DNA from: Apostichopus japonicus
Lineage: Eukaryota; Echinodermata; Holothuroidea; Aspidochirotida; Stichopodidae
DNA length: 64,000 bases
Assembly (NCBI RefSeq): GCF_037975245.1
Contig: NC_092568.1
Coordinates: forward strand, 35,688,501 to 35,752,500
Direction: 5' to 3'
Positions within the stretch are counted from its first letter, which is position 1, and the number at the start of each line of letters is the position of its first letter. Position numbers and translations under genes: made by a program. Shown here in pieces: positions 13,387 through 26,410 of the stretch. The notes beneath the pieces are model-generated. The model did no database searches. It was given only the letters and a program-made list of their open reading frames with translations, and was not told the origin of the DNA.

Positions 13387-13769
13387 TTCTAGTATCTTGT
13401 TAGACTACATACTGTAGTCCAGCCCCTCCAATAGATGAAACTCGGCTGTTTAAGAGGTCATTTATCAAAAATAAAAGTAGAACAGCAAGCTTGGCAACTT
13501 GCTGTGATAGCATTCATGGTTTTTAACGTCTATAACACATCACAATGGCTGTGATAATACTTCATTATTGAGAGAAAGAAAAGAGAATACATTGTCATCA
13601 ACTAAATTTGAACTTTTTATTCCTCTATTTGGAGTGCTCACATATGTAATATGTGGGTCTGCATTTGCTATTTGTCACCTACAATCTAACTTTTTCCCTG
13701 ATCGTGTCGTTTCATACCGTTTCAAATCAAGAAATAAATATTTTACCTTCAGCATAATTTGCAAACTTC

Positions 13770-14390
13770 TTTCAATCCTTGGAAGAAGAAGAACACCCCT
13801 TCACCAGTTCACCTCCACCCTGCTTAGGTTACCACTCTCTATAAACTTAAGAAAAAGTAATTACCATCACTGTGCAACCATGGAATAATCAGTTTACCTT
13901 CAACAATGCTTCACTGCTTGGAGTAACAATAACCCCTCCCGCACCCCCACCCACCATCATCCCACATATGTTACTACTGTCTATATACATAAGAAAAGGA
14001 ATTACCATCTCTGTGTCAAAGGTTGATAGGATTGAAAACTCTTTCACAAACCATGAAATCATCAGTTTACCTTCAACAATGTTTCACTGCTTGGAGTAAC
14101 AATAACCCCTCCCCCCATCATATAACCCACCATCATCCCACTTATAGGTTACTACTGTCTATATACTTAAGAAAAGAAATGACCATCACTCTACCAAAGG
14201 TTGTTGATAAGATTGAATACCTTTTTACAAACCATGAAGTAATGAGTTTGCCTTCAACAATGTTTCACTACTTGGAGTAACAATAACCCCTTACCCCTCC
14301 CCCACTCTGCCCCCATCAACCCAGTTGAGTTACCACTTTCTACAAATTTATCACTATCACTGTGCCAATATGTTTTCTTTTCAAAATGTT
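13770..14390. repeat. Tandem repeat, about 175-180 bp unit, 3 copies
   Basis: The segment TTCAACAATG-TTCACT-CTTGGAGTAACAATAACCCC recurs at about 13900, 14073 and 14253. Each copy is preceded by AAACCATGAA-type sequence and followed by a C-rich run and ACTGTCTATATAC. Spacing is about 173 then 180 bp. The short open frames here are products of the repetition. Confidence 0.8.
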
Positions 14391-14397
14391 TTTTCTC

Positions 14398-14895
14398 TTA
14401 ATCGATGAGTTTGTTGCCAGGATTGAATCCTACATATTGTCCATCTACAGATGGAAATCTTTCCCTTATCTTTGAGATGCAAAAGGATGGCAATAGCATT
14501 CTATTTCCTCTACCTAGGCGACCAATCTTCCAGTAAATAAAATTTCTGTAAGCATAATGTATGTAGTTCCTGTTGGTTCTGTTTTCTTTCAAAGCAAGAT
14601 CATCCTCTCGCATGCGCATATTTACACCCAAGATGTGTGAATTAAGGCAAATATCCCTAAATGCATCCGAGTAAGTTACACATTGTTGCACCCTGTTTGT
14701 GCAGCACTTATTTTCCACATCACTTAGCATCTATACACAATGCAGACATTTGCACCATGAAGGGACTTCACAAGAAGCAGTCACTTTCTCAGTCTGATTT
14801 GGCGCAGTGAGATCCCTGTGAGCATTTGGGTTTCTGCGGAGAAGCTCTACTGCAACCTGCTCTAACTGTTCTAGTGACAGTCCTTGTACACACAT
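14398..14895 (-). CDS. P2X7 ballast-domain-like exon with one in-frame stop
   Basis: After a CAG acceptor the minus frame starts at 14895 with an amphipathic helix (SLEQLEQVAVELLRRNP), then a Cys cluster (WCKCLHC) and, after a TAG at 14731-14733, VENKCCTN, QQCVTYSDAF, HYAYRNFIYWKIGRL, LLPSFCISKIRERFP and GQYVGF, ending at TAA 14398. The order of Cys clusters and the AYR...LPS...IR-FP...GQY-GF signature match the intracellular zinc-binding ballast domain of vertebrate P2X7, which also occurs in invertebrate proteins without the channel part. No P2X channel exon is visible nearby. The TAG, between the two cysteine clusters, suggests a pseudogene or a polymorphic stop; everything downstream of it stays open for 110 codons. 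Function in invertebrates is not known to me. Confidence 0.65.
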
Positions 14896-15914
14896 CTGTT
14901 GGAAATTTGAAAACAGCTTATTTCTTTCAGTACAATCATGAACATATTAAGGGATAACAGGCAAATTGGCTGCTAGTAAAAATGCAGCATATGTTTGGGT
15001 AAAACTCACTACCTCATAACACAGAGTGAATGATCCAATCATGGCACTTCAAATACGAATGCCTTTGTCTATTTATGAGCTATTTCATTCAGTTCTTCAC
15101 AGATGAAAATAATCACAAAGATGCATTTTGATGGAATTCTTAACACAGAAACCTTGACAGTGTGAATATGTATCTTATCCACATAAATGTTACATTTTCA
15201 GCCACTGGCATATCCCTCTTAGAAAGAATTGAACATACACATTTCATTTGATTTCCTACCAAAATAAACCAGGTAAGGTCAGACAAATTCCAATCGCAGC
15301 CATTCACATGAAACAAAACATAATAGTCATCATTGAAAGAGACAAAATGTTGTTTTCTTTGATTTCACAAAGACTGACATTCCTCAGAAGCTATACTTTT
15401 ATTTTATAATCAATATTTACTTAATACCTTGAAATCTGACATATTTTGGAATGTTAATGCTGGTAATGTATTGTGAGTTTGAGTTTTCATCAAACTGCAA
15501 TATTTTGAATGAATATCTTGTGGGGATAACCGACTTTGGATTTTGAAGGGGGGGTGGGTGATTTCAGCCCAATCATCATGCATGGTGACATCACATAGTT
15601 TGCTTCTGTTAGAGAACTTCACAAACCTGTAATATTGGCTGCAATCTGAATATCACTCTCTGGGGATTTGAAAGTGTGTCTAACACTGAGGTACAGACCA
15701 ACTGTACCACTGTCTGTCTGACGATATTCTTTGTTCGGTACAAAATAAATTATAAATAGAAAATTAAGCAAATTTTGGTCTGATAACATTGGGCACAGTT
15801 GCACATTGTGACATAAACTTGTACTACATTATATGATATGCATCATAATCTGCATACGTTATGATTGTTGTGGTCTATATTTAGTTGAAAGTTGAAAGTG
15901 TGTGCTATGCCAAC

Positions 15915-16029
15915 CTGAAGTTGAGATTCATTGTTGTTTGAAGCCACATTCTGCTGCCCAGGTGCACTATCATCTCCACCTCCTACATGCTCATTTGGCG
16001 ACCTCACTCTCACTACTGTCTGACAAGTC
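15915..16029 (-). CDS. Upstream exon of the ballast-domain gene
   Basis: A 115-bp open segment on the minus strand lies between TTTATACAG (acceptor) and GTTGGC (donor). It encodes a hydrophilic linker (SPNEHVGGGDDSAPGQQ, then SNNNESQLQ) and ends in phase 0, exactly the phase needed to join the exon starting at 14895. The match of splice phase and orientation is the evidence; the segment has no domain. Further 5' exons were not found. Confidence 0.45.
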
Positions 16030-16201
16030 CTGTATAAAGAAAAAAAAATGAGAAAACAATTATAAACGCAATCTTTCTAGCATGGCTTGCTTTGAGCCTT
16101 TGTGCGTCTGGATATCAGACGGCAATGCTCTAGATATCATTATATTATAGGCACGGGCTTTAATTTGTCAGGATACTTGTTATTCATACAGTGTTTAGCT
16201 T

Positions 16202-16461
16202 CCTGCTCGCATCCCGAGGTAAAGAATCACTGCTGTGCTTACAGTACTTTACCAGCTTAAGCCTTTATTACTAGATTCTTACCAGGTTTGTATCAGGGCT
16301 TGCCATGCTGGTCACAACCGTCCCATAATTCCCTGCTCACACCCCACGGTATAGAACCACTGCTGTATGTACAGTACTATACCAGCTCAATCCTATAGTC
16401 CTGGATTATTACCATGTTTGTATCAGGGCTTCCCATGCTGGTCACAACCATCCCCTAATCC
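16202..16461. repeat. Direct tandem duplication, 130-bp unit
   Basis: CCTGCTC...ACAGTACT-TACCAGCT...GTATCAGGGCTT-CCATGCTGGTCACAACC occurs twice with a 130-bp shift (16202 and 16332). The copies differ at scattered positions, so the duplication is not recent. Confidence 0.8.
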
Positions 16462-16762
16462 CAAGACCATCCCCTAATCGCCCCCAATCTCCAAAGCAGT
16501 GTCATATTCTCGTTTAACCCTATTTATTTCAAGCGCACAAGCCTAGACATACTTATATTTGGTTCACTACCTAGGCATGTAGGCCTCTATATATACTAAC
16601 TAGACTCAGCCTAGGCTTAATATAGTAATTATAAATAAATAATTTCTTTGCTGATGAAATAAGGCCTTGTCCATTAAATTCAATTGTTAATTGCATATGA
16701 CACCCTTCCTCCCAACCATGCATTTTATTTAACGATTCGTTTGTAGGCGAGACCACCTTACC

Positions 16763-17416
16763 CAAGGGCGGCGGAAGCACTTTTAATCTGTGGGGGGGGG
16801 GGGGCACCGACGTCGAAGGGCACTTTGCAGAAATTCGATTGGACTGATGCAGCCTGATATTTAGTACCCTTTATAACTCGTATTGTATTATCTTATTTGC
16901 GTATACATATCACTCCATCAACGCCCGCCCCCCCCCCACCCTCAAGGAAAATATGCATACTAGCACTGCAATATCCAAATTGGGAAGCAAGTAACAAGTT
17001 TTCTTTTGAGACAGAATGAGGTGAAATCATGCTAGTTGCTAATGTAGGAACTTCCGAATTAGAGTTTATTTCTTGTTAATATCTTAACAACTTTTTTCCA
17101 TTCGAAATAGTTTTGAGTTTTACCCACAGAAATTCATTAAAAGTCCGGGGCGTGGCCAGGATTTGCAAAACTGAATGCACGACTATCTGAGCGGAGCGCC
17201 ACCATCAGTTGGCGCGGAGCGTACAAGACAATTTTTGGTTTTACAATGCCCTCAGATGGCCGGAAACGGCCTTTCCCGAGTGTTCATTCTGGTTCCCTGG
17301 CCTCTTGCTAACTTGAGACACCTCAATTTTTATGTAGAAAAAGGGCATATTTTTAACCTGAGGAAAAGTGGGGGGGGGGCACGTGCCCCCTGTGCCCCCC
17401 GGTTCCGCCGCCCTTG
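16763..17416. mobile_element. Non-autonomous hAT-type element with TIRs and 8-bp target duplication
   Basis: The ends are inverted repeats: CAAGGGCGGCGGAAGC at the left and GTTCCGCCGCCCTTG at the right, each next to a long G (or C) run. ACCTTACC flanks both sides (16755-16762 and 17417-17424), an 8-bp target duplication typical of hAT transposons, whose ends also begin CA-G. No transposase is encoded in the 654 bp. Inside, from about 17143, a second terminus-like motif (GGGGCGTGGCCAGGATTT) precedes a core that recurs at 62433 and 63478, so one element may have inserted into another. Confidence 0.7.
17177..17295. repeat. Dispersed core repeat, copy 1 of 3
   Basis: GACTATCTGAGCGGAGCGCC, then GTTGGCGCGGAGCGTACAAG, an AT-rich stretch and CAGATGGCCGGAAACGGC. 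The GCGCCA and TTGGCGC pieces can pair as a short hairpin. Close copies lie at 62433 and 63478. Confidence 0.75.
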
Positions 17417-18342
17417 ACCTTACCCTTTGCCTTATACCAGTTAATAATAGTATAGGCCTAGGCTTACTAATGAACATTTAGGCCTAGACTACCTAAACCT
17501 AGACGCTGTGTTATTAACTTACCGTAGGTTTATTCTGCCAAGCTTTCCTTTTTTCCCCACACGTACAGAAAGAATTGCAGTAGGCCCCTAGTCCCTTTCA
17601 CGGACACCCAGCTCCTGCTCGGCCCCTAGTCCTAGTACTGAGCTGTCTCTGACAGGTATTATTACAATTACAACATGAAGGTTCACCACCGGAAAATGAT
17701 TGTAACGTTAGTTCAGATGACATCTTTGTTTCTAATTTTCAAAGACGGTTTCGCGAAATCCACAATAGATAGGTTCGAGCGAATGTTTCGGCGGTGGTAT
17801 AGAATGTAGTTTCATATACTGAAGGTGAGTTGTCAACTGGTTGTCTGTACTGTAAGTCTGCAGACACACATACAGCACACACAACAACGGTTCCGATACG
17901 GTTAGTGCGATGAGGACTGTACATATTATGTAACGCATGCACTTCATATTGCAGCAGTGGCAACAACGCATGTGTTGTGCACACATATGTTCGGCAGACC
18001 TCTTGGAAATTAGTGTTCAGATACCATTTATACTTTTCTCTTACCTAAAGGAGAATCCATCTAACCAGTCACCTGCGATCTTTGCGCATAGTGTAATAAT
18101 TTATAAACACGCAGTATATATATATATTGAATTTAAAAGCTTGATATTGAGTACTGAAAACGAAATTATTTTTCCCCCTGTTAAAACCTCTTGCATCACA
18201 ATGAACAATGCTGTTTGGCAACAAACCTTAAACCAATGAGAAAATTGAAAAATAAATTGCTGTCGATATTTCATGACGACAACGCCCCTTAAAGCAATTG
18301 ATCGTATACAATTTATCTCGCAATTATCTTCATAGGTTTTCG

Positions 18343-18482
18343 ATGATGTTGTCCTTGGAGTTGTTCATATATGCTTTACTTGTTTTACTGACTCTTATCA
18401 CCGGAGTGTTTGTTTGGAATTGTGTAAACATCTACCAGAAACATGCGCAGTACCGTCACCTCCCTGGCCCCAAGAGATCAAG
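18343..18482 (+). CDS. CYP46A1-like exon 1 (membrane anchor and proline-rich hinge)
   Basis: ATGATG starts a hydrophobic helix (LFIYALLVLLTLITGVFVW), followed by the hinge HLPGPKRS that follows the anchor in microsomal P450s. Donor AG/GTTAGT. The pseudogene at 51598-51690 has a homologous exon 1, which supports this start. Confidence 0.85.
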
Positions 18483-21400
18483 GTTAGTATATATCAACCA
18501 TTAACAACCCTCAATTATTGAAAGTATGAAAAAAAGTATACTGACGCAACCTATATCAAATAGCTCTGTAATGTATTCGTTAAATGCACAGTACCTCGTA
18601 TTTAATGTAGACATTAATTTGTTTCAGGGTTTTTCAACGTAACAGCAACTTTTCCATTACTAATGGGTCTTTTCAACAAAGGAGATTATTACAGTTTCTT
18701 AATTTCTCAACAAAACAAAACTGCTTCATTGAAAGAAAACTCAGTTTCAAAAAGGGGTATACTTTTAGTGTATAAAAAGGGTCCGTTTTGAGTTTCTTCA
18801 CAAATTGAGGGTGGTCGAGTTCTGCTAACGAAATGTTGATTATTTCTTAAAGTTTCGACCTTATAGCGTGACAACTTGTACCACAAGCATATCTAAAGTT
18901 CTCACTCTTGAATTTTCCAGTGCTCTCAATTTACTGTACTATACCTAACCAGTTACTTCAGGATTTAAATACTCTAGTTAAAGATCATTGGATTATGCAC
19001 TGGCTGGCTGATTTCATGAAAGGGTGGTTGAGGCAAATTAAAATAAAAAAGGCCTTCTTTTACAAACCTGAAAGAAGTGTTGGGGTTCCCCAGGGAGGTT
19101 CATTTTCAGCACTGTTGTGTATTTCTTGCAATCTAATTGTTCTGTCATCAAATATGCAAATGACACTGTAATCTCTGGTAGAATATCTTAATCATCAGAA
19201 TAATAATGAATCTGTTGTATCCCATGTTGCACTGTCTGTGATAACATAATTTACCACTGGCCCCCCCCCCCCAAATTTAAATAAATGGTTTTCGGAAATA
19301 CTTATATTCAACAACGAAGGCCTACTTCCAGTGAAGCGAGAACAACTGTGGTACAATGTGCTGAGGTTGACCGCACAGAACAGATGATGTATTTAGGGGT
19401 GTGTGTATTGACAATAAACTTAATTTGACATGTCATTTTTCAAGAATTTTAGAAAAGGGTTTATTATATGATAACTACTTTATCTTTTAGTGTGCCATAT
19501 TTGAAGCTTAACGTATATGAATGGATGATTTTAATACCTAGACATTTGACCTGATATTTTCTACGCTGTTCCTATCTTTAGCACCATTTTGTTTTATTAA
19601 TTTAGGATAAGCTAAAATTTAAAGCCTTCTTGCATGACTGGACCAAAATAATGAGTCTTTATTTTAATACCCTTATTAACCACGTTAACAATGCAGCTAT
19701 GAAAGATTTTAAAAGGCATGCTTATAAAAGACAGACGAGAACCCGACCCGCGTCATAATAAGCTCGGCTCACTTCTTCGACAGAATAGTTGCAATTTTGA
19801 GAAATATGGCAATAACACCAAAGTTTCGAACGGTTTAAGTTTAAAAATTATTTTCTTTAAAATGCTGCGATTTTAATTCAGGGTGATTGTTGTACCTCAA
19901 AATTTAACTTACTTCTTTCATCAACTTTAGATTTAGATTTATTATTTGTACATATCGTCTTTGCTTTTTTAACCGTTTTTATCCTTTATAACTTTTCACG
20001 ATGTTTTTACATCCTATTTTTATAAATATATACTTTTATGAATTTATACTAGATTTTTAATAATTTCGAAACTTGTTGACTTTATATTGGAAATGTTTCC
20101 AAATAATCCCACATTTTAGGGTCAAACGATCTGATACAAAAGTGCAAAAGCAACATATTTTTGCTATATGCTAATTGCAAAGTATATTTCATTGCTCTTT
20201 CATTGTATTTATGCGAATATGAAAAAAATGGGGAAGGGAGGCATATATATCACGCATATGGACCAGTTACCACCCCCCTCGCCCTTTCCCCGCCAGATAA
20301 TTTTTAAAGGCTTGATTTTCATTTGGGCGTGGTGCCGTCATAGTTGACAGTGAACATTGTCTTAAGTCTTGTCACGCCCCACCCTCGCCCCATTTAAGAA
20401 AATACCAAACCGGTGTCAGTTAATTTCACCTTTCAGATTAAAATAATTGTATATTCAGCTTTTCATCTATTGCGACACCATTTCACTTTATCCACAAATT
20501 TAAACAAATAAATACTTTTCACTGTAGTCAGTGACAAGATGTATAATGTAAGATATGCTTATATAATTCACACTGAGTTTGGAACGTTTTCTCCATTTTT
20601 TAAAGCTTTTTTGCAGGGAATGCAGACCTCATCGGTGTAGCCATGGTTGAAAGACGAATTCCATTTGTACAAGTAATGTGGGAAATGCGAGTATTGATAA
20701 GAGTAAACCTACGCTTTTCAAGTTCTTCTTGTTTTAAAAAGTTTTCAAACAATTAGCTCGCCGACTCGTTTTAACGTTTCGTTATATATATCTTTTGAAA
20801 TATATTCCCATTTTAAACAATTTTGATAGTATTTGTAATAGATAACTTGTCGCGCTATGCAATTAACATTGAGCAAAATATATATATTTGTAGAAAGGAT
20901 TTTGTCTAGACATGCTGCGTCCCTAGGATCCATTGTAGCGGTTGTAGATCAAATGCCAAAAGAGGAACTCTCCATGAAATGTTCAGAAGTAACCTAAAAG
21001 GTGAAGTTGGATATTGATATGAAAGACAACTGACTGATTCAGATGTAAAAGAAACTTGTTTTTCTTGTATGTAAATTATGTTAAGCTGGGTTCAACTGCT
21101 GTATGATAACGTGCCGGTTCTTTGTTAAAATGCTGATGTTTGTTTCAAAAACGTATGCCTGTTTGACAGTCATATCTCCTTGTACATAATTTGAACAAAC
21201 TATAAGAACAGCTTCTTGGATGGCGGGAAAGGTTACGTTCCACACCAGGCGCGGACCCATTTGTGTGTGGTTGCGGGGTGGTGTGGGTGAGGGGTGGTGG
21301 GGTAGGGGGTTAAATAAAATTCAAAGCAGTCATTGGTACAACCTTACATTTTAAACTAATTAGAGGTATAATTCATTGTCTATTGGCCCCTATATATCTC

Positions 21401-24400
21401 TCAGAATGTAGCACCTGACGTCTTAAATTGGGTGCGTTTGTTTTGTATTCTGACCGAGGACTTGAACAAAAGAATTTCAGGTCCTCGGTTGTGATTTCTA
21501 AAGAATCACCACGTCCTCGGAAGAATTCTATTGTATGGGGTATTGTTAAGGTTAGGGTACGTGGATTTGAACAATGGAAAATACAATGGGGTCCTCGGTC
21601 TGAATGTAATACAAACATGTGTGCGTGTGTGTGTGGGGGGGGGGGGGGGACCATATACCTACCCTATTTGGAGTTAGTTTAAGCGACAGCAGGGTCACAT
21701 TCCTTCCCTTTATTAATTCCAAGATCCCATCACTCCATGGATATGGAGTCATTGGCTTTTTGCTGGTCTGATATATTCTTCCTCTTTCCTACCCTTTCCA
21801 CAGGCAACAGGAATATGGCCCAGTCTTCGTAATGTATTTGTTTAATCAAGTGCTTGTCTCCATATGTGATCCTGCTACTGTCAAGGTACACAAACATGCC
21901 ATTTGCATCAATATCAAACATTTGTACTGTAAAATTTAAAAAGCAAACAGACAATATTTTGTCAGTGGTTCTGACAATATATTTATATAGAAGAAAGTAC
22001 ATTTGAGGGAAAGGGGAGGGAGGATGTCGATATTAGCAAATGGACAATTTTTTTGTCGGTTTATGCAATCAGCAATATGAACTTCATACACAATACACTA
22101 TAACGCAAGGGGCTATACAGGGTTCGCTTATAATTATAAGCGATATTTCTAGGACCGGATTAACCATTCCGGGGGCCGTTGGTCAGACATAAATATAAGG
22201 ACGCGATCTGGCCATATAAGGCTATCAAGGGAGATGTTTTGCATACATTTTTATCCAGTTGGGCAGTCATTATATGTGCACAGGCTGTATACACACAGTG
22301 GGTGTGTTGTGAATATCTTAATCATACCTTTATTGATGTATCAAATGATATAATCTGTAATAAGGTAAGTAATATGAAGAAGTCACAGAACAAAATGGTT
22401 ATTTGAGATATGTGGTTAAATGTTTCCATCTATAACAGGTGCCCATTCTCTCTCTACTCCATCCCTATTTATTTATTTATTTTATTTTTTTGGGGGGGGG
22501 GGTTCACTAGCTCGGGTAATTGGACCTGGCCGATTTGCCCTAATGGTAACCGCCTCTGGATATTTCATTGTGTGATGTGTTGACATGATGTATTTGTCCA
22601 TGAATCTTTTAGGGTTTCACAGGTTGGAATTGTAGAACAGACAACTAAGATACAATACAGAACTTCCCACATTTCTTTTCCAGACATTGCTTTCGAACGC
22701 AGAGCACACGAAGCCGGAAACGTTTGATCTGATGGCCGATCTATACGGCATCCGTTTCCTCGGCAACGGTCTGCTCACCGAGAGAGATCACAGCAAATGG
22801 AATGCCCGACGTAAAATGATCAACCCTGCATTTCACAGGAAGTATGTTAATGTTTAATCGAAAACGAGGGCGGACCTCGAAGTGGGTTGGGATGGTGAAA
22901 GGGAGATCTAGCTTGCATTGTGTTGCATATTGGACTTTTGCATTCCACTGCCAAGTATTGCTGACCAAGGTCCCAGGGGGACCGAAAATTCCAATATATT
23001 TTCTAAAACAATAAGTTTTACTCTTTTTACTCAATTATGAATCATATTTTATTTCTCTGCTTTTACCTTATATATAGCCTTTACACCAAATTAAACTTAC
23101 ATGCCCTGATATGTTGTATTATATGTCCCATCGGTACCAATAACGTTCTCTTTTTGTTTTATGAAGGCAGTTGATAGACTTAATGGGTCACTTCAACACG
23201 AGCTCTGATAAACTTGTTGTGAAGTTCAAACGAGATTCTGACACTGATAAGCCCGTGCAACTTATGGACGGCCTGTGTCGCACAACGTTAGATGTTATTG
23301 CGAAGGTAGGTAGAATTGAAGGTGAAGGTAGAATGTCACCACTTGTGCTGTTGATTAATCAAACGACAGCACGAAAACCCCGGTGTATACCTGACTAAAT
23401 TCGTCCTTTGTATTAGTCTGAGTAGCCTACAATGCGTGAATTTCATCTGTATGTTCATGTTCTGCCTTTCTCTATGCGATGATGCCGTTGATCGACGAGT
23501 GAAGTGACGTCATCCCCATCTCAGGGCATGTCTACAGCTGACGTCATGATCCCCCTTGCTTACAATTACAATTTTTCAACCGGAGATATATTGTAATAAC
23601 TGCTTAGTTTAGTAACTGTTTGCCTGTCCAAATTCGTAGTAGTGACACCTTTTTTAACTTTTGAGAAGCGGTTAAAAACTTATTTTTTGTTATCGTTTTC
23701 ATGTTGGTTATAGTATTTAACTTTTGCACTCTCTAGTTTATCCTAGGGTTTTGATTTCGTATGTTTTGGTTTCTATCCTTCTACTTTAGCCTTTTATCCT
23801 TGTTATATAACATCAGTATGTTGGAGTATATCAGAAAACAATACATAGTATTAGCAATCGTTTTAATTTGATAAAATCGGATATACTTTGTAATTTTGTT
23901 TATTTTGTGAAGAGAAGAAACCTCAATCTCAGGAAACCTATATCACTTCCCGCATGATTACTTGCTACATTACAATAGCAAGCACATGCTTATGTTTGTA
24001 CAGTTACTATAGAAAGATATGAGTAATGGCCTTGTAGGAAATATTCATAAGAGCGCTCTCAATATGTAGGTTGTTACAATGGTAACCGGAAGCATGTAAT
24101 GCAACCTGGATCGATAAATTGAAGGTCTCTTTTGACGCTTCAGTATTTCTTCTGGAACTGAATGTGGCATGTTTTGTTGTTGTAATGTTTGATTATTTTA
24201 CTGGTATAATTAAACATTAAACGAAAACAATGATTTTGAAAAATGTCATTGAGAAATTGTCATATCATTTCGTTTTAGACAGTGTAGAAAGAAAAACATC
24301 TTCTAAATCATGGTGGTGCATCAATGAAAGTGGATGGAAAGCCTAGCCTAGCGCATGTATCATTACGCCAGCAGCTCAGAACCACACAATAATCGATGCA

Positions 24401-26362
24401 AGAAGAAATGCAAGCTTTACAAGCTTTATGGCCTCATAATGACTATAATAAATCAACGAGCCAAGAGCATATAATGTTAAATATCATCATCATTTGAACA
24501 TTGTGTTGTTTACGTGAGTAATAAACACATTTTTCTTATTATATTGTTTTATTCTCAGGCTGGTTTTGGAATGAAAGAAGAACTAATATTGGAAGACAGC
24601 CCCTTTATCGATGCCGTCGATACTTCCCTCAAGGGATTGCTCCACCAATTTCATAATCCTTTCGATTGGGTTTGTTAATTATTTATTTGTATAAATCAAT
24701 TTGAATAAGTCAATATTGTAGGACTGTTACCTAACTTTTGCTTCTACTCATCAGCACCTCTTGCTGTACTTGGAAATAATGCACCCCGTTACAAAGCGAT
24801 ATGCAATCGTGCATAAATTTGTTGTTTTTTAACGCGATAGCTGCACACAACTGGAGTTACATATTGCCGCCTCAGGAAAAAGAACAGCTGGCGTAAAATG
24901 TATTCCATTTATTTCTCTATTGTTTATAAACTATCGTTTAACGTATCGTTACGTTACGTTAAGGTCATAGGTCATATCATCCTACAACGTCACGCCTTTG
25001 TACGTTACCATGGTAGTTGCATATCATGATAGTGATTAATGAAAGCCCTCAGCTTCGATTATTGGAGTTGTAGATATTGTCACGTGGTTTTGCGCCATCT
25101 TACATTGCTCGCGTATGAATATAACAGTAAAGTTCGCATGCTCCAATTACATTAACACACGCTCAGTATGAACGTATTCGCATACTTGAACAGATACAGC
25201 GCTGTTAAGTTGACTATTTCATTGAGTGGTATGTTTTTGATAGCCCTCCATTTCCCTACTTACCTGTGCTTCAATGCGCTATAATGGTTACTTTTGTGTA
25301 GCTTCTACGTGTAGCTTCTCTGTGTAGCTTCATTCGAAGAATGATTAAATGTTACGCAGTACGGGTCAACCATTCTATTAAGTGGTCTTTTTTCCGTAGA
25401 ACATACTGTTATAATGTGCACTCTAAACAAATAGTTCTAGAATTATAATGATTGAACTGTTAACAAAACTATTCTTAGTCCCTTGTTCAGTGTTAAGTAG
25501 ACGGGACTCTAACGCTCATAAGTTGACCTGCCCCCTTTATTTGATGGAACGGTCCCACAAAAGAAATGAACAGAATATTCCTACACTTGAAAAGATCAAG
25601 CAACATCTGATTGGCTTGTAATTATAAAATGGTCACAACCATTTAATAACAGGTAATCTGAACAGTTAACATCAAACAATGAAATATATAACCATATGGC
25701 TTCCATACTGTCCTCTACTGTAATGAGAAATAGGGAAGGAGGATTTGGCCAATTTAACCACTCTAACCAACTATATTACTTTATTAACACGATCCATACT
25801 GCAAATTGTGCAATAAGGTTTCCTAAATAGTGACTCGGGACAGTTGAGCACAGATGAAAATCTTACTTTGCCCATGGAGACTGCTGTTGATTGTGTTCAA
25901 AATACGTCACCAATTAAAATCCCTCTAACGCTTACGACCACGGGAACCGCATTTCTGCTGCCACATACTATCGAAAATTTCAAATCGTTGCATTTCCGAT
26001 GAGAAATTGGACGGGTAATGGAAAGAGGGTAGGGATGATGGCGATAATTCCATGATGGGTTCTGAGAACTTGGTCACATCTGTGTGGTCCTAGTCGTCAG
26101 TAATTTAATACACACATATACTAACAGAACTAGTATTGCTCGATACAGGTGACAACCGCCTATACAGTGGAATTACGACCTTCCTTACCGGTTTCGAACC
26201 TCTGGACATACAATCAACGTCCATAACTTAGTGGTTAGGGTGTCCGCATATGAAGCGGGAGGCCAGGGTTCGAATCCCGGTGGAGACTGGAAGGTTTCAT
26301 CACTGTTCTGGATGTTCCAACTCACTACAATTTCAATTACAAATGTATATATAAATATATAA

Positions 26363-26410
<48 letters not shown>

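Noticed and set aside
18636-18780. Alternative P450 exon 2 after TTTCAG at 18627
   Set aside because: It is in phase with exon 1 but encodes nothing like the region after the PGP hinge, and the segment at 20606 fits both phase and family.
26250-26290. Functional tRNA gene
   Set aside because: The B box is perfect but acceptor stem halves do not pair; better explained as a tRNA-derived SINE.
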